From positions 52,413 to 116,412 of the forward strand of contig NZ_JARXWE010000005.1 of assembly GCF_029893235.1 (NCBI RefSeq): a DNA stretch of 64,000 bases, in the 5' to 3' direction. The notes under the pieces were generated by a model. The model worked only from the letters and a program-made list of their open reading frames with translations. It searched no databases and was not told the origin of the DNA. Below are positions 17,036 through 24,493 of this stretch, in pieces. The translations under genes and the position numbers were made by a program. The DNA is from Dysgonomonas sp. PH5-45 (GTDB lineage Bacteria; Bacteroidota; Bacteroidia; Bacteroidales; Dysgonomonadaceae). Position 1 is the stretch's first letter, and each line of letters opens with the position of its first letter.

Positions 17036-18154
17036 GTGTTTTTTAAAGATATAATAGGCCATCAGGAAGTGAAAGCAAGGCTTGTAAAGTCTGCCGGTGA
17101 AGGCTTTGTGCCCCATGCCCAAATGTTTTCCGGCCCCGAAGGTATCGGCAAGCTACCTTTAGCTTTGGCTTATGCTCAATATCTTAACTGCCTCGACCCT
17201 GCCGATGGCGAAAGCTGCGGCAAGTGCGCATCGTGCGTAAAATACGGCAAATTGGCACATCCCGACCTGCACTTTGTGTTTCCTATCGTAAAGAAAGAAA
17301 AAAAAGAAATCTGCGATGACTATATTGCCCAGTGGAGAGATTTTTTTTCGGAAAACGTTTATTTCAATCTGAGCCAGTGGTTAGCCCATATAGGAGCCGA
17401 TAATGCGCAAGGGCTGATATACGCACGCGAAAGCGAAGAAATAAACCGGAAACTAAGCCTGAAGACATACGAAGCCAAATACAAGGTTCTTATTATATGG
17501 CTTCCCGAAAGAATGCACGAAGTTTGCGCCAACAAGCTATTGAAGATAATTGAAGAACCGATAGGACAAACGCTCTTCCTTTTGGTTTCAGATTCGCCCG
17601 ACAGTGTTCTGACTACAATACAATCGCGCTGCCAACGTGTAAACATAAACCCGCTACCCGAATCGGAAATGCTGCTTGCCCTGCAAAGCCAGTACAACAT
17701 ATCGGACACAGATGCCGCTTCGGTGGCACACATCGCAAACGGCAGCTATCTGAAAGCGATGGAAACTATCGGGTTGAACGAAGAACATAAGTTTTTTTTC
17801 AACCTGTTTGTAATGATGATGCGCTCATCGTACGCCCGTAAAATAAAAGAGATTAAAAACATAGCAAACGAACTGGCCGGTATAGGACGTGAAAGGCAAA
17901 AAAACTTTCTGATATATTGCCAGCGTATGGTGCGTGAATATTTTGTCAGCAATCTGAAACAACCGGAGATGGTTTACCTGAATAACGAAGAGGCTGATTT
18001 CGGTATACGCTTTGCCCCGTTTATCAACGAACGGAACATCATAGATTTTTCGGACGAACTTGCTTTAGCACAAAAACACATAGAACAAAACGTGAATGCT
18101 AAAATGGTTTTTTTCGACCTGTGCCTCAAGGTTACAATGTTATTGAAAAGGTAA
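17036..18154 (+). CDS. holB: DNA polymerase III delta-prime subunit (clamp loader)
   Basis: A 372-residue AAA+ clamp-loader subunit beginning at a GTG codon (17036) with FFKDIIGHQEVKARL. The P-loop region GPEGIGKLPLALA (near 33) is degenerate, as expected for delta-prime, which need not hydrolyse ATP. A zinc module C-GKCASC followed by LAHPDLHFV is present (about 60-80). KLLKIIEEP and TTIQSRCQRV (sensor-1/Arg-finger region near 193) follow. The C-terminal third is the helical collar. Co-transcribed after metF with 20 nt between. Confidence 0.9.
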   Translation: MFFKDIIGHQEVKARLVKSAGEGFVPHAQMFSGPEGIGKLPLALAYAQYLNCLDPADGESCGKCASCVKYGKLAHPDLHFVFPIVKKEKKEICDDYIAQWRDFFSENVYFNLSQWLAHIGADNAQGLIYARESEEINRKLSLKTYEAKYKVLIIWLPERMHEVCANKLLKIIEEPIGQTLFLLVSDSPDSVLTTIQSRCQRVNINPLPESEMLLALQSQYNISDTDAASVAHIANGSYLKAMETIGLNEEHKFFFNLFVMMMRSSYARKIKEIKNIANELAGIGRERQKNFLIYCQRMVREYFVSNLKQPEMVYLNNEEADFGIRFAPFINERNIIDFSDELALAQKHIEQNVNAKMVFFDLCLKVTMLLKR

Positions 18155-18228
18155 ACAACTCATAAATTGTAATATGCTAATAAAAAAAATAGTAAATTAG
18201 CAGATCAATTGATTATCGCAAAAAGAAT

Positions 18229-19953
18229 ATGCCTGAAAAACTACTCAAGGCAAACAACATAAAAACGATGAATATAGAAGATAATAATATAGATAACAAC
18301 AAAATAACTCCATCGTCCGATGGTTATGGGGAAACACCCTCTTCCACCAATGGCGATAGGGAAACCACAAAAGCGACAGTCGATATCAAAGAGTCGGCAA
18401 TGAAAGTTGAACCTGTTATTGCCACTACTCCTCCCGCCAACGCAAACACCCAATGCACTTGTGGCAAGAATGCGGAAGGGGAATGTGATTGCAAAACAGG
18501 CAACAGTTGTGCAACAACCAGCACTAATAGCGATAAGTGCGACAATTGCGCAAAAAGCGCTACAAAAAAATGCTGCTGTTCAGGAAAAAACAAACTGGAG
18601 GTTTACGACTGGCTTGAGGATATGCCCGAATCCCTGAAAAGCACGCAGATGATAGAAGTACAATTCAAAAATACCCGCAAGGGATATTACCTGAACAGTA
18701 ACAATCTGGATTTGAACAAGGGCGACATTGTGGCTGTTGAAGCAACTCCGGGGCACGATATAGGCGAAGTAACAATGACAGGCAAGCTTGTTTTGCTGCA
18801 AATGAAAAAAGCCAACTACCGCACTCCGCAAGGCGAACAAAAACGGGTGTACCGTATAGCCAAACCTACCGATATAGAGAAAGCCCAGATAGCCCGCTCT
18901 CTGGAACATAAAACCATGCTCCGCGCGCGCGAAATAGCCGAAGAGCTGGGCTTGCATATGAAGATAAGCGATGTGGAATATCAAGGCGATGGTAACAAAG
19001 CCATATTTTACTATATAGCCGACGAACGGGTAGACTTCCGCCAACTGATAAAGGTATATGCCGAGAAGTTCAAAGTAAAGATAGAGATGAAACAAATCGG
19101 AGCCCGTCAGGAAGCTGGCCGGGTGGGTGGTATAGGCCCATGCGGGCGTGAGTTGTGCTGCTCGGCTTCGGTATCAAGTTTTGTTTCGGTATCTACTTCG
19201 GCAGCCCGTTTTCAGGACATATCGCTCAATCCGCAAAAGCTTGCCGGACAGTGCGGTAAACTTAAATGCTGCTTGAACTACGAAGTAGATGTGTATGTAG
19301 AGGCGCAACGAAAACTACCATCGCGCGAGGTTGTTCTGGAAACCAAAGACGCATCTTATTTCCATTTCAAAACAGATATCCTTTCGGGTATGATGACCTA
19401 CTCGACCGACAAGCGTTTGGCATCCAACTTGGTTACAATAGATAAGGATCGAGTTTTTGACATTATCCGCATGAATAAGCATGGCGAACGTCCTTTAAAC
19501 CTCATGCGCGAGGGCGAACGCAACGAAGAAGGCCCTGTGGCTTCTTTGGATGTGCTATCGCAAGAGAGTATTACCCGCTTCGATAACCTGAAAAAGAAAA
19601 GGAAGAAGCAAAACAGAGTAAGACCCCAGAATGGCGAAAACCGTAAACCGGAATCCGAGAATGGGAACGGAAATGGGAACACTGCCACAGAGCCAAACGA
19701 GGGCAGAGAACGCAATGCCGGCAACCGGAACCGAGGGGGTAACCGTAATAACAAATCGGGCGACAATCAGCCAAGGAGAGAAAATCGCCGTCCTAACAAC
19801 AATCAGCAGAACAACCCTATACGGTCGGAAGCCCAGAAAACGGACGGAGAGCGAACCTCACCCCCAAAAAAGACATTTAAGCGGAACAGACCGCCACACA
19901 GTAATGCAAATGAAAATAACAATGGGAAACCTTCAATCAGTCCGGAATCTTAA
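18229..19953 (+). CDS. ricT: RicT/PSP1-family protein with Cys-rich N-terminus and basic disordered tail
   Basis: A 574-residue protein. Residues 76-118 are cysteine-rich (C76-T-C78, C86, C88, C94, C104, C107, C115-C117). Residues 124-370 are the PSP1 domain, ending in RVGGIGPCGRELCCS and GQCGKLKCCLNYE (Cys305, 310, 311, 342, 347, 348). From about 430 the tail is a low-complexity stretch rich in N, R, K, G and E. RicT (YaaT) of Bacillus, with RicA/RicF, binds 4Fe-4S clusters and controls RNase Y processing; a PSP1-type role in RNA turnover is inferred. A second start at 18271 is possible. The 3' end overlaps gldH. Confidence 0.85.
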   Translation: MPEKLLKANNIKTMNIEDNNIDNNKITPSSDGYGETPSSTNGDRETTKATVDIKESAMKVEPVIATTPPANANTQCTCGKNAEGECDCKTGNSCATTSTNSDKCDNCAKSATKKCCCSGKNKLEVYDWLEDMPESLKSTQMIEVQFKNTRKGYYLNSNNLDLNKGDIVAVEATPGHDIGEVTMTGKLVLLQMKKANYRTPQGEQKRVYRIAKPTDIEKAQIARSLEHKTMLRAREIAEELGLHMKISDVEYQGDGNKAIFYYIADERVDFRQLIKVYAEKFKVKIEMKQIGARQEAGRVGGIGPCGRELCCSASVSSFVSVSTSAARFQDISLNPQKLAGQCGKLKCCLNYEVDVYVEAQRKLPSREVVLETKDASYFHFKTDILSGMMTYSTDKRLASNLVTIDKDRVFDIIRMNKHGERPLNLMREGERNEEGPVASLDVLSQESITRFDNLKKKRKKQNRVRPQNGENRKPESENGNGNGNTATEPNEGRERNAGNRNRGGNRNNKSGDNQPRRENRRPNNNQQNNPIRSEAQKTDGERTSPPKKTFKRNRPPHSNANENNNGKPSISPES

Positions 19954-20416
19954 AATTGCTTTAGCATTTATTGTTCTTGCCCTAAGCTTCTTTTCTTGCA
20001 ACAACAAGGAGGTGTACGATTCGTTTCATACTATGCAGGGAGCCAATTGGTCTAAAAACACGATTCTTGTATTTACCGTCGATTCGACCCTTATAGAACC
20101 GGGAGTACCCTGCGATGTGTCGGTAGAGCTTGTTACGAATACCCAATATCCATATCAGAATATATGGTTCTACGTGTCGGACGACATAGAGAAAGCAGGC
20201 AGTTTCCGGAAAACAGAAAAACAATTTCTGGTCTGCGACGAGTTCGGGAAATGGTATGGAGCCGGATTTGGCAATCTACACCAATTAAGCTTGCCTTTCA
20301 GCCAAAATGTGGTATTTAAAGAAAAGCGGAACCACATATTTAAAGTAGTACACGGAATGCGCGACGAACCGCTTTCGGGGGTAGAAAAAATAGGTTTGAA
20401 GATAACCAAACAGTAA
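19922..20416 (+). CDS. gldH: gliding motility / type IX lipoprotein GldH
   Basis: A 164-residue lipoprotein. The N-terminus VRNLKIALAFIVLALSFFSC ends in a lipobox Cys near residue 26. The mature part EVYDSFHTMQGANWSKNTILVFTVDS, then SVELVTNTQYPYQNIWFYVS and EKIGLKI, matches GldH as I know it. GldH supports gliding or type IX secretion functions in Bacteroidota, fitting the sorting-domain proteins in this window. The frame extends upstream inside ricT, but real starts are the closely spaced ATGs at 19904, 19910 and 19922; all overlap the end of ricT, implying coupling. Confidence 0.8.
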   Translation: MGNLQSVRNLKIALAFIVLALSFFSCNNKEVYDSFHTMQGANWSKNTILVFTVDSTLIEPGVPCDVSVELVTNTQYPYQNIWFYVSDDIEKAGSFRKTEKQFLVCDEFGKWYGAGFGNLHQLSLPFSQNVVFKEKRNHIFKVVHGMRDEPLSGVEKIGLKITKQ

Positions 20417-20450
20417 AATACATTTCCATCTTATTACACACAGTCTTGGC

Positions 20451-20487
20451 TGCGGGTATTTTTCTGTCAGTACCCGCATCTTTAACC
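20451..20487 (+). terminator. hairpin after gldH
   Basis: TGCGGGTA (20451-20458) pairs perfectly with TACCCGCA (20471-20478) over a 12-nt loop. The following TCTTTAACC is a weak U-tract, so this is a possible terminator for the 12.6-20.4 kb run. Confidence 0.45.
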
Positions 20488-20551
20488 ACACTTTATTTTT
20501 TTCCTTCAACATATATCTTTTACCATTTACTACTTTTCAGTTGTATATTTA

Positions 20552-20582
20552 TTGAAAAAATTCCCGCAAAAATATATCTTTG
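20552..20582 (+). promoter_or_regulatory. promoter of the CPA2 antiporter gene (TTG-20-TATCTTTG)
   Basis: TTG (20552-20554) and TATCTTTG (20575-20582) are 20 nt apart. Expected start is near 20588, 20 nt before the ATG at 20608. Confidence 0.6.
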
Positions 20583-20607
20583 TATATCAAACATGTAATT
20601 TGCAACA

Positions 20608-22881
20608 ATGAAAAAGTATAAAAATCTGGTATATTATGTATCCGTTGTTGGAATCTTTTGTCTGATAATGTATCTGGTCCTGATAAAAGGCGAGAACGAT
20701 TTACAGATACATAAACAACTGGCTGAAGTAAAAAACCACTTTTCGGCATGGGGTATGTTTCTGGAGAATGTTGTCTCGGAAGCTACCGGAGCCACCGCTT
20801 TGTTGCTTTTACAGATAATCGTTATACTTTTCTTTGTCCGTTTTTTTGGTTGGGTTTGCCAAAAGATAGGGCAGCCAACAGTTATCGGGGAGATTATTGC
20901 CGGTATCGTACTAGGACCTTCTTTGTTGGGGTGGATATTCCCCGAATTTTCGACAGTTATATTTCCGGAATCCTCTATTGGTAATATAAAACTACTGAGC
21001 GAAATAGGTCTTGTTCTATTTATGTTCATCGTAGGGATGGAGCTCGATTTAAAGGTACTTAAACACAGGATCAACGATGCTGTTCTGATAAGTCATACCT
21101 GCATTGCCCTGCTGTTTACCTTAGGTATAGTTCTTTCTTACTTCATATATCCTTATTTTACGTATCCCGACTCGTACTTTGTCCCCTTTGCCCTGTTTAT
21201 GGGTATTGCCATGAGCATAACGGCTTTTCCTGTGCTTGCCCGCATTGTGCACGAGCGTGGTTTAAATAAGGCTCCCTTGGGTGCGATGGTCATAACCTGT
21301 GCCGCTGTCGACGACATCACGGCATGGTGCTTGCTTGCGGCCGTTATTGCAATTGCTAAGGCGGGAACATTTGTCAGTTCGCTCTTTGTGATACTTTTTG
21401 CTGTGATATATGTCATTGCCATGTTTAAGGTAGTGCGCCCTTTATTGAAAAGAATAGCCGACCAACAGACATCTAAAAACATTATAAGCAAACCCGTTAT
21501 CGGGGTCTTTTTCCTTGTCTTGCTTCTTTCGTCATACCTGACCAGTATTATTGGTATCCACCCGCTTTTCGGGGCTTTTTTGGCAGGGGTTATAATGCCG
21601 GCAAATATGAACTTCAGGAAACTTTTTATAGACAAGATAGAAGATATATCGATGGTGGTTTTGCTTCCCCTTTTCTTTGTTTATACAGGGCTTAACACAA
21701 AGATAGGGCTGCTCAACACACCTTCTTTATGGGCATTATGCGGTGTTATTGTGCTTATAGCCACCTTTGGCAAGTTTATAGGAGGAGCACTGGCTTCCCG
21801 TTTTGTGGGTTTCAACTGGAAATCGAGCCTGACTATCGGCGCGCTCATGAATACCCGTGGCTTGATGGAGCTGGTGGTGCTGAATATAGGCTACGACCTT
21901 GGGATACTTACCCCCGAAATATTTGCCATGCTGGTTGTTATGGCACTGGCCACAACATTCCTTACAAGCCCTTTGCTAAACCTGATTGACAGAATATTCA
22001 GGAACAAACCACAGGAAGAGGTTTTGCCCGAACAGAAGAAATTCAAGATACTTGTTCCCTTCAGCAACCCGCAAGCCGGTAAAAAACTGATGTTCGTGGC
22101 CAGCTTCTTTGTTAAGAGGAGCCATAACGCATCGGAGGTTGATATGGTGCATATCTCGCCCGGTAACAACCTCTATCAATATAATATGGAAAAAGAGGAA
22201 CACGACATTTTTGAGCCCATCATTGCAGAGTCGGCCCTTCTGGAACAACCTATAAAACCAATCTTCAAGATTGCGTCCGACCCCTATATGATGATTATAA
22301 AAATGGGTAATAGCGATGAATACGACTTCATTCTCCTTGGTGCGCATATCTCCATATACAAGGGCAATCTGCTTGGCGAATTCATTAGCCTGTCTAACAA
22401 AATACTGCATCTGCCAACGCACTTTTATTCGTGGATAGCGGGGAAGAAAAAAGTCGCGAAAGCCCGTTCTTTTGCCGAAGGCACTCGCAGCATATTAACA
22501 AACAGCGATATGCCTGTAGGTATATTTCACGATAAGGGCTTGAAGGATATTAAAAATGTATTTATCCCTATCTTAGACAATAGAGATGCTTTTATCGGGC
22601 AGTTTATGGAACGGTTGGCCATTAACTCGTATGCACGGATAACAATTTGGGACTCAGTTGGGCTGCTCGACGAATCGCTCGAATTCACAAAGAACATTCG
22701 TAACATAAAGGAAGTAAGTCCTTCTCTGTGTCACGAATGGGATAAAAACCTTCCTGTCGATGCCGACACGTTAGGGAAACAAGACTTGGTGCTTGTAAGT
22801 ATCAATAGTTGGAATAAACTGAAAGACAAAAATATAGATTGGGAAAAACTACTCCCTTCTGTCTTATTACTGAACGAATAA
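20608..22881 (+). CDS. CPA2-family cation:proton antiporter with cytosolic USP-like domain
   Basis: A 757-residue membrane protein. An extra N-terminal membrane helix (about 8-26) precedes the Na_H_exchanger domain (about 60-460), with roughly a dozen helices. Motifs include IGQPTVIGEIIAGIVLGPS, EIGLVLFMFIVGMELD, CAAVDDITAWCLLA (the DD-type ion site of CPA2) and GALMNTRGLMELVVLNIGYD. The C-terminal ~270 residues are cytosolic with two segments resembling universal-stress-protein halves (KFKILVPFSNPQAG near 475; MPVGIFHDKGLKDIKNVFIP near 632). It probably exchanges Na+ or K+ for H+. It has its own promoter and is not in an evident operon. Confidence 0.88.
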   Translation: MKKYKNLVYYVSVVGIFCLIMYLVLIKGENDLQIHKQLAEVKNHFSAWGMFLENVVSEATGATALLLLQIIVILFFVRFFGWVCQKIGQPTVIGEIIAGIVLGPSLLGWIFPEFSTVIFPESSIGNIKLLSEIGLVLFMFIVGMELDLKVLKHRINDAVLISHTCIALLFTLGIVLSYFIYPYFTYPDSYFVPFALFMGIAMSITAFPVLARIVHERGLNKAPLGAMVITCAAVDDITAWCLLAAVIAIAKAGTFVSSLFVILFAVIYVIAMFKVVRPLLKRIADQQTSKNIISKPVIGVFFLVLLLSSYLTSIIGIHPLFGAFLAGVIMPANMNFRKLFIDKIEDISMVVLLPLFFVYTGLNTKIGLLNTPSLWALCGVIVLIATFGKFIGGALASRFVGFNWKSSLTIGALMNTRGLMELVVLNIGYDLGILTPEIFAMLVVMALATTFLTSPLLNLIDRIFRNKPQEEVLPEQKKFKILVPFSNPQAGKKLMFVASFFVKRSHNASEVDMVHISPGNNLYQYNMEKEEHDIFEPIIAESALLEQPIKPIFKIASDPYMMIIKMGNSDEYDFILLGAHISIYKGNLLGEFISLSNKILHLPTHFYSWIAGKKKVAKARSFAEGTRSILTNSDMPVGIFHDKGLKDIKNVFIPILDNRDAFIGQFMERLAINSYARITIWDSVGLLDESLEFTKNIRNIKEVSPSLCHEWDKNLPVDADTLGKQDLVLVSINSWNKLKDKNIDWEKLLPSVLLLNE

Positions 22882-22909
22882 GGCAATTCTCCGAAAAAAC
22901 ACAACCCGG

Positions 22910-23368
22910 TTAAAACTTAAAAGCCCTGTCCATCGAGCGTTTGTCTTCTTTTTCTTTCAGGCTTTGACGCTTGTCGTACATCTTTTTCCCGCGAGCAACA
23001 GCTATATTAAGCTTGGCAAGACTTTTTTCGTTGATGTATAGCTTCAGCGGCACGATGGTATAGCCTGTTTCTTTTACCAACCTTTGTATCTTTTTCAGTT
23101 CCTTGCGGTTGAGTAGTAGTTTGCGGTCGCGGCGAGAGTTGTGATTGTTGTACGAACCATAAAAATACTCGACAATGTACATGTTTTTCACCCACAATTC
23201 GTTGTTTTCGAAAACACAAAAAGTATCTACCAAACTGGCTTTCCCCATGCGGATAGATTTAATTTCTGTGCCTGTCAGTACAATTCCGGCAGTATATGTG
23301 TCGAGCAACTCATAATCGAAAGTCGCTCTCTTATTTTTTATATTTATGGATACGGGCTTGAACGTCAT
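22910..23368 (-). CDS. smpB: SsrA-binding protein SmpB
   Basis: This 152-residue tmRNA partner for rescue of stalled ribosomes has the normal length. [32 protein letters not shown] and [12 protein letters not shown] are the OB-barrel core, and a basic tail from [20 protein letters not shown] onward folds in the ribosomal A site. It converges with the antiporter gene (28 nt apart). A TATCTTTG -7 box lies 27 nt upstream on the minus strand. Confidence 0.96.
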   Translation of the reverse strand: MTFKPVSINIKNKRATFDYELLDTYTAGIVLTGTEIKSIRMGKASLVDTFCVFENNELWVKNMYIVEYFYGSYNNHNSRRDRKLLLNRKELKKIQRLVKETGYTIVPLKLYINEKSLAKLNIAVARGKKMYDKRQSLKEKEDKRSMDRAFKF

Positions 23369-23395
23369 TGCGTGTGTGCTATCTTAATTGGCAGA

Positions 23396-23403
23396 CAAAG
23401 ATA
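23396..23403 (-). promoter_or_regulatory. -7 box (TATCTTTG, minus) for smpB
   Basis: Plus-strand CAAAGATA reads TATCTTTG on the minus strand, 27 nt before the smpB ATG. No convincing -33 element is present. Confidence 0.5.
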
Positions 23404-23446
23404 AGAATATTTAATTAAAAGCCGCTTCCGATGGCATCTACACAGA

Positions 23447-23902
23447 CTAATCGTTCAGCAGTTTTTCGAGGAAATCGTCAAACTCTTTTCCTAAACGGTC
23501 TATTAAATCGTTTTCTAATCTTAAAACCGAATCGTCTTCAATCAGTAAAAGTTCTTCAAGAACAATAAAGTTTTCGTCGCTCAAGTTGATAGAAAAAGGA
23601 GTAAAAATATTCAGCGAATCGAACAACTTTTCTTCATTCATTTCTGTTATCACATGCTGCAAATCGCGGGCATAAACCGATTGCCTCAAGTCTTCTTCGG
23701 CCGGAGGTAACCCTACCCAAGATGCAACCAATTGCTTTTTTATACAGTTTTCTTCATCGTCATATACTGCCAATTCGTCATTTTCTGCATCCACAATAAT
23801 GAATATATCGGTAAGCGAACTGCCTTTATAGTCGGCAGATAGCTTATCGACAGCTTCTTTCATTATATTCTTTATTTCTTGTCTTGCAGCTTCCTTTCTC
23901 AT
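23447..23902 (-). CDS. acidic conserved-type hypothetical protein
   Basis: A 151-residue soluble protein with no signal peptide or membrane helix. It is strongly acidic (e.g. IVDAENDELAVYDDEENC, IEDDSVLRLENDLIDRLGKEFDDFLEKLL) and appears to be alpha/beta with a helical C-terminus. I do not recognise a domain. Codon use resembles its neighbours, supporting a real gene. It lies 78 nt upstream of smpB on the same strand and could be co-transcribed. The function is unknown. Confidence 0.65.
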   Translation of the reverse strand: MRKEAARQEIKNIMKEAVDKLSADYKGSSLTDIFIIVDAENDELAVYDDEENCIKKQLVASWVGLPPAEEDLRQSVYARDLQHVITEMNEEKLFDSLNIFTPFSINLSDENFIVLEELLLIEDDSVLRLENDLIDRLGKEFDDFLEKLLND

Positions 23903-24049
23903 TTTCTCTATATTTTTAAGCGAAGTTAGAAAAAATACGGATTAAAACACAAAAAAACAGTAAATTAACGTGTATTCGCCATAAGAAGTTGCCATACAAC
24001 AAATACCCTGTGTCAGATTTAAGCAAATATTATTACGGGTTTTATACAT

Positions 24050-24084
24050 CAAGAGGCTGAACCTTTTCAGGTAGCAGCCTCTTG
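24050..24084 (-). terminator. 10-bp hairpin after the plug/vWA gene pair
   Basis: CAAGAGGCTG (24050-24059) pairs perfectly with CAGCCTCTTG (24075-24084) over a 15-nt loop. It lies 32 nt past the stop of the small membrane protein gene on the minus strand. The U-tract is poor, so it may be a terminator or an mRNA 3'-end stabiliser. Confidence 0.5.
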
Positions 24085-24115
24085 GTATTTAATGCTGTAT
24101 TTGTTTTATTCCATC

Positions 24116-24472
24116 TTATTCCATAGCATTATCTTCTTTTGCGGCAGGGGTGAGGACAACTTTTTCAACGTCGCTCGCCCGTATTATTCGTGGCAAAAAG
24201 CCATCTTTCTTGAAAAGAAGTTCGTCCGAAAGCAGTGCTTTAACCCTGAACTTGCCATCATCGCTGGTTATCGTGGCGGGGTTATGCCCTCTGATAGCAA
24301 CACTCACGCCTTTCAAGGGCTCGCCTTTATCCGCATCAACTACAATTCCATCTACAAAAAGACTGACGGCCGACTCGTTTTTAACTTTAGAACTACTGTT
24401 GTACATGATGTAAGACGCAACAAGCAATATAACCGTAAATATAGCTAATAAGCCTTTTGTATTCCCCTTCAT
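24116..24472 (-). CDS. small membrane protein with carboxypeptidase-regulatory-like domain
   Basis: A 118-residue protein with one N-terminal membrane helix (about 8-26) followed by a single beta-sandwich of the CarboxypepD_reg type: VSLFVDGIVVDADKGEPLKG, VSVAIRGHNPATITSDDGKFRVKA and then LLFKKDGFLPRIIR. The same module opens the adjacent vWA protein and the gene at 28860. It starts 21 nt after the stop of the vWA gene, so the two are probably one transcript. Because it is anchored and carries only this module, it may be an accessory to the vWA/plug protein; this is inference. Confidence 0.7.
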   Translation of the reverse strand: MKGNTKGLLAIFTVILLVASYIMYNSSSKVKNESAVSLFVDGIVVDADKGEPLKGVSVAIRGHNPATITSDDGKFRVKALLSDELLFKKDGFLPRIIRASDVEKVVLTPAAKEDNAME

Positions 24473-24493
24473 GGCTATTCGTTTTTAGTTAGT

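Noticed and set aside
19631..19903. Upstream extension of the gldH frame inside ricT
   Set aside because: Low-complexity translation of the ricT tail in another frame; the lipoprotein signal and lipobox begin only after 19904.
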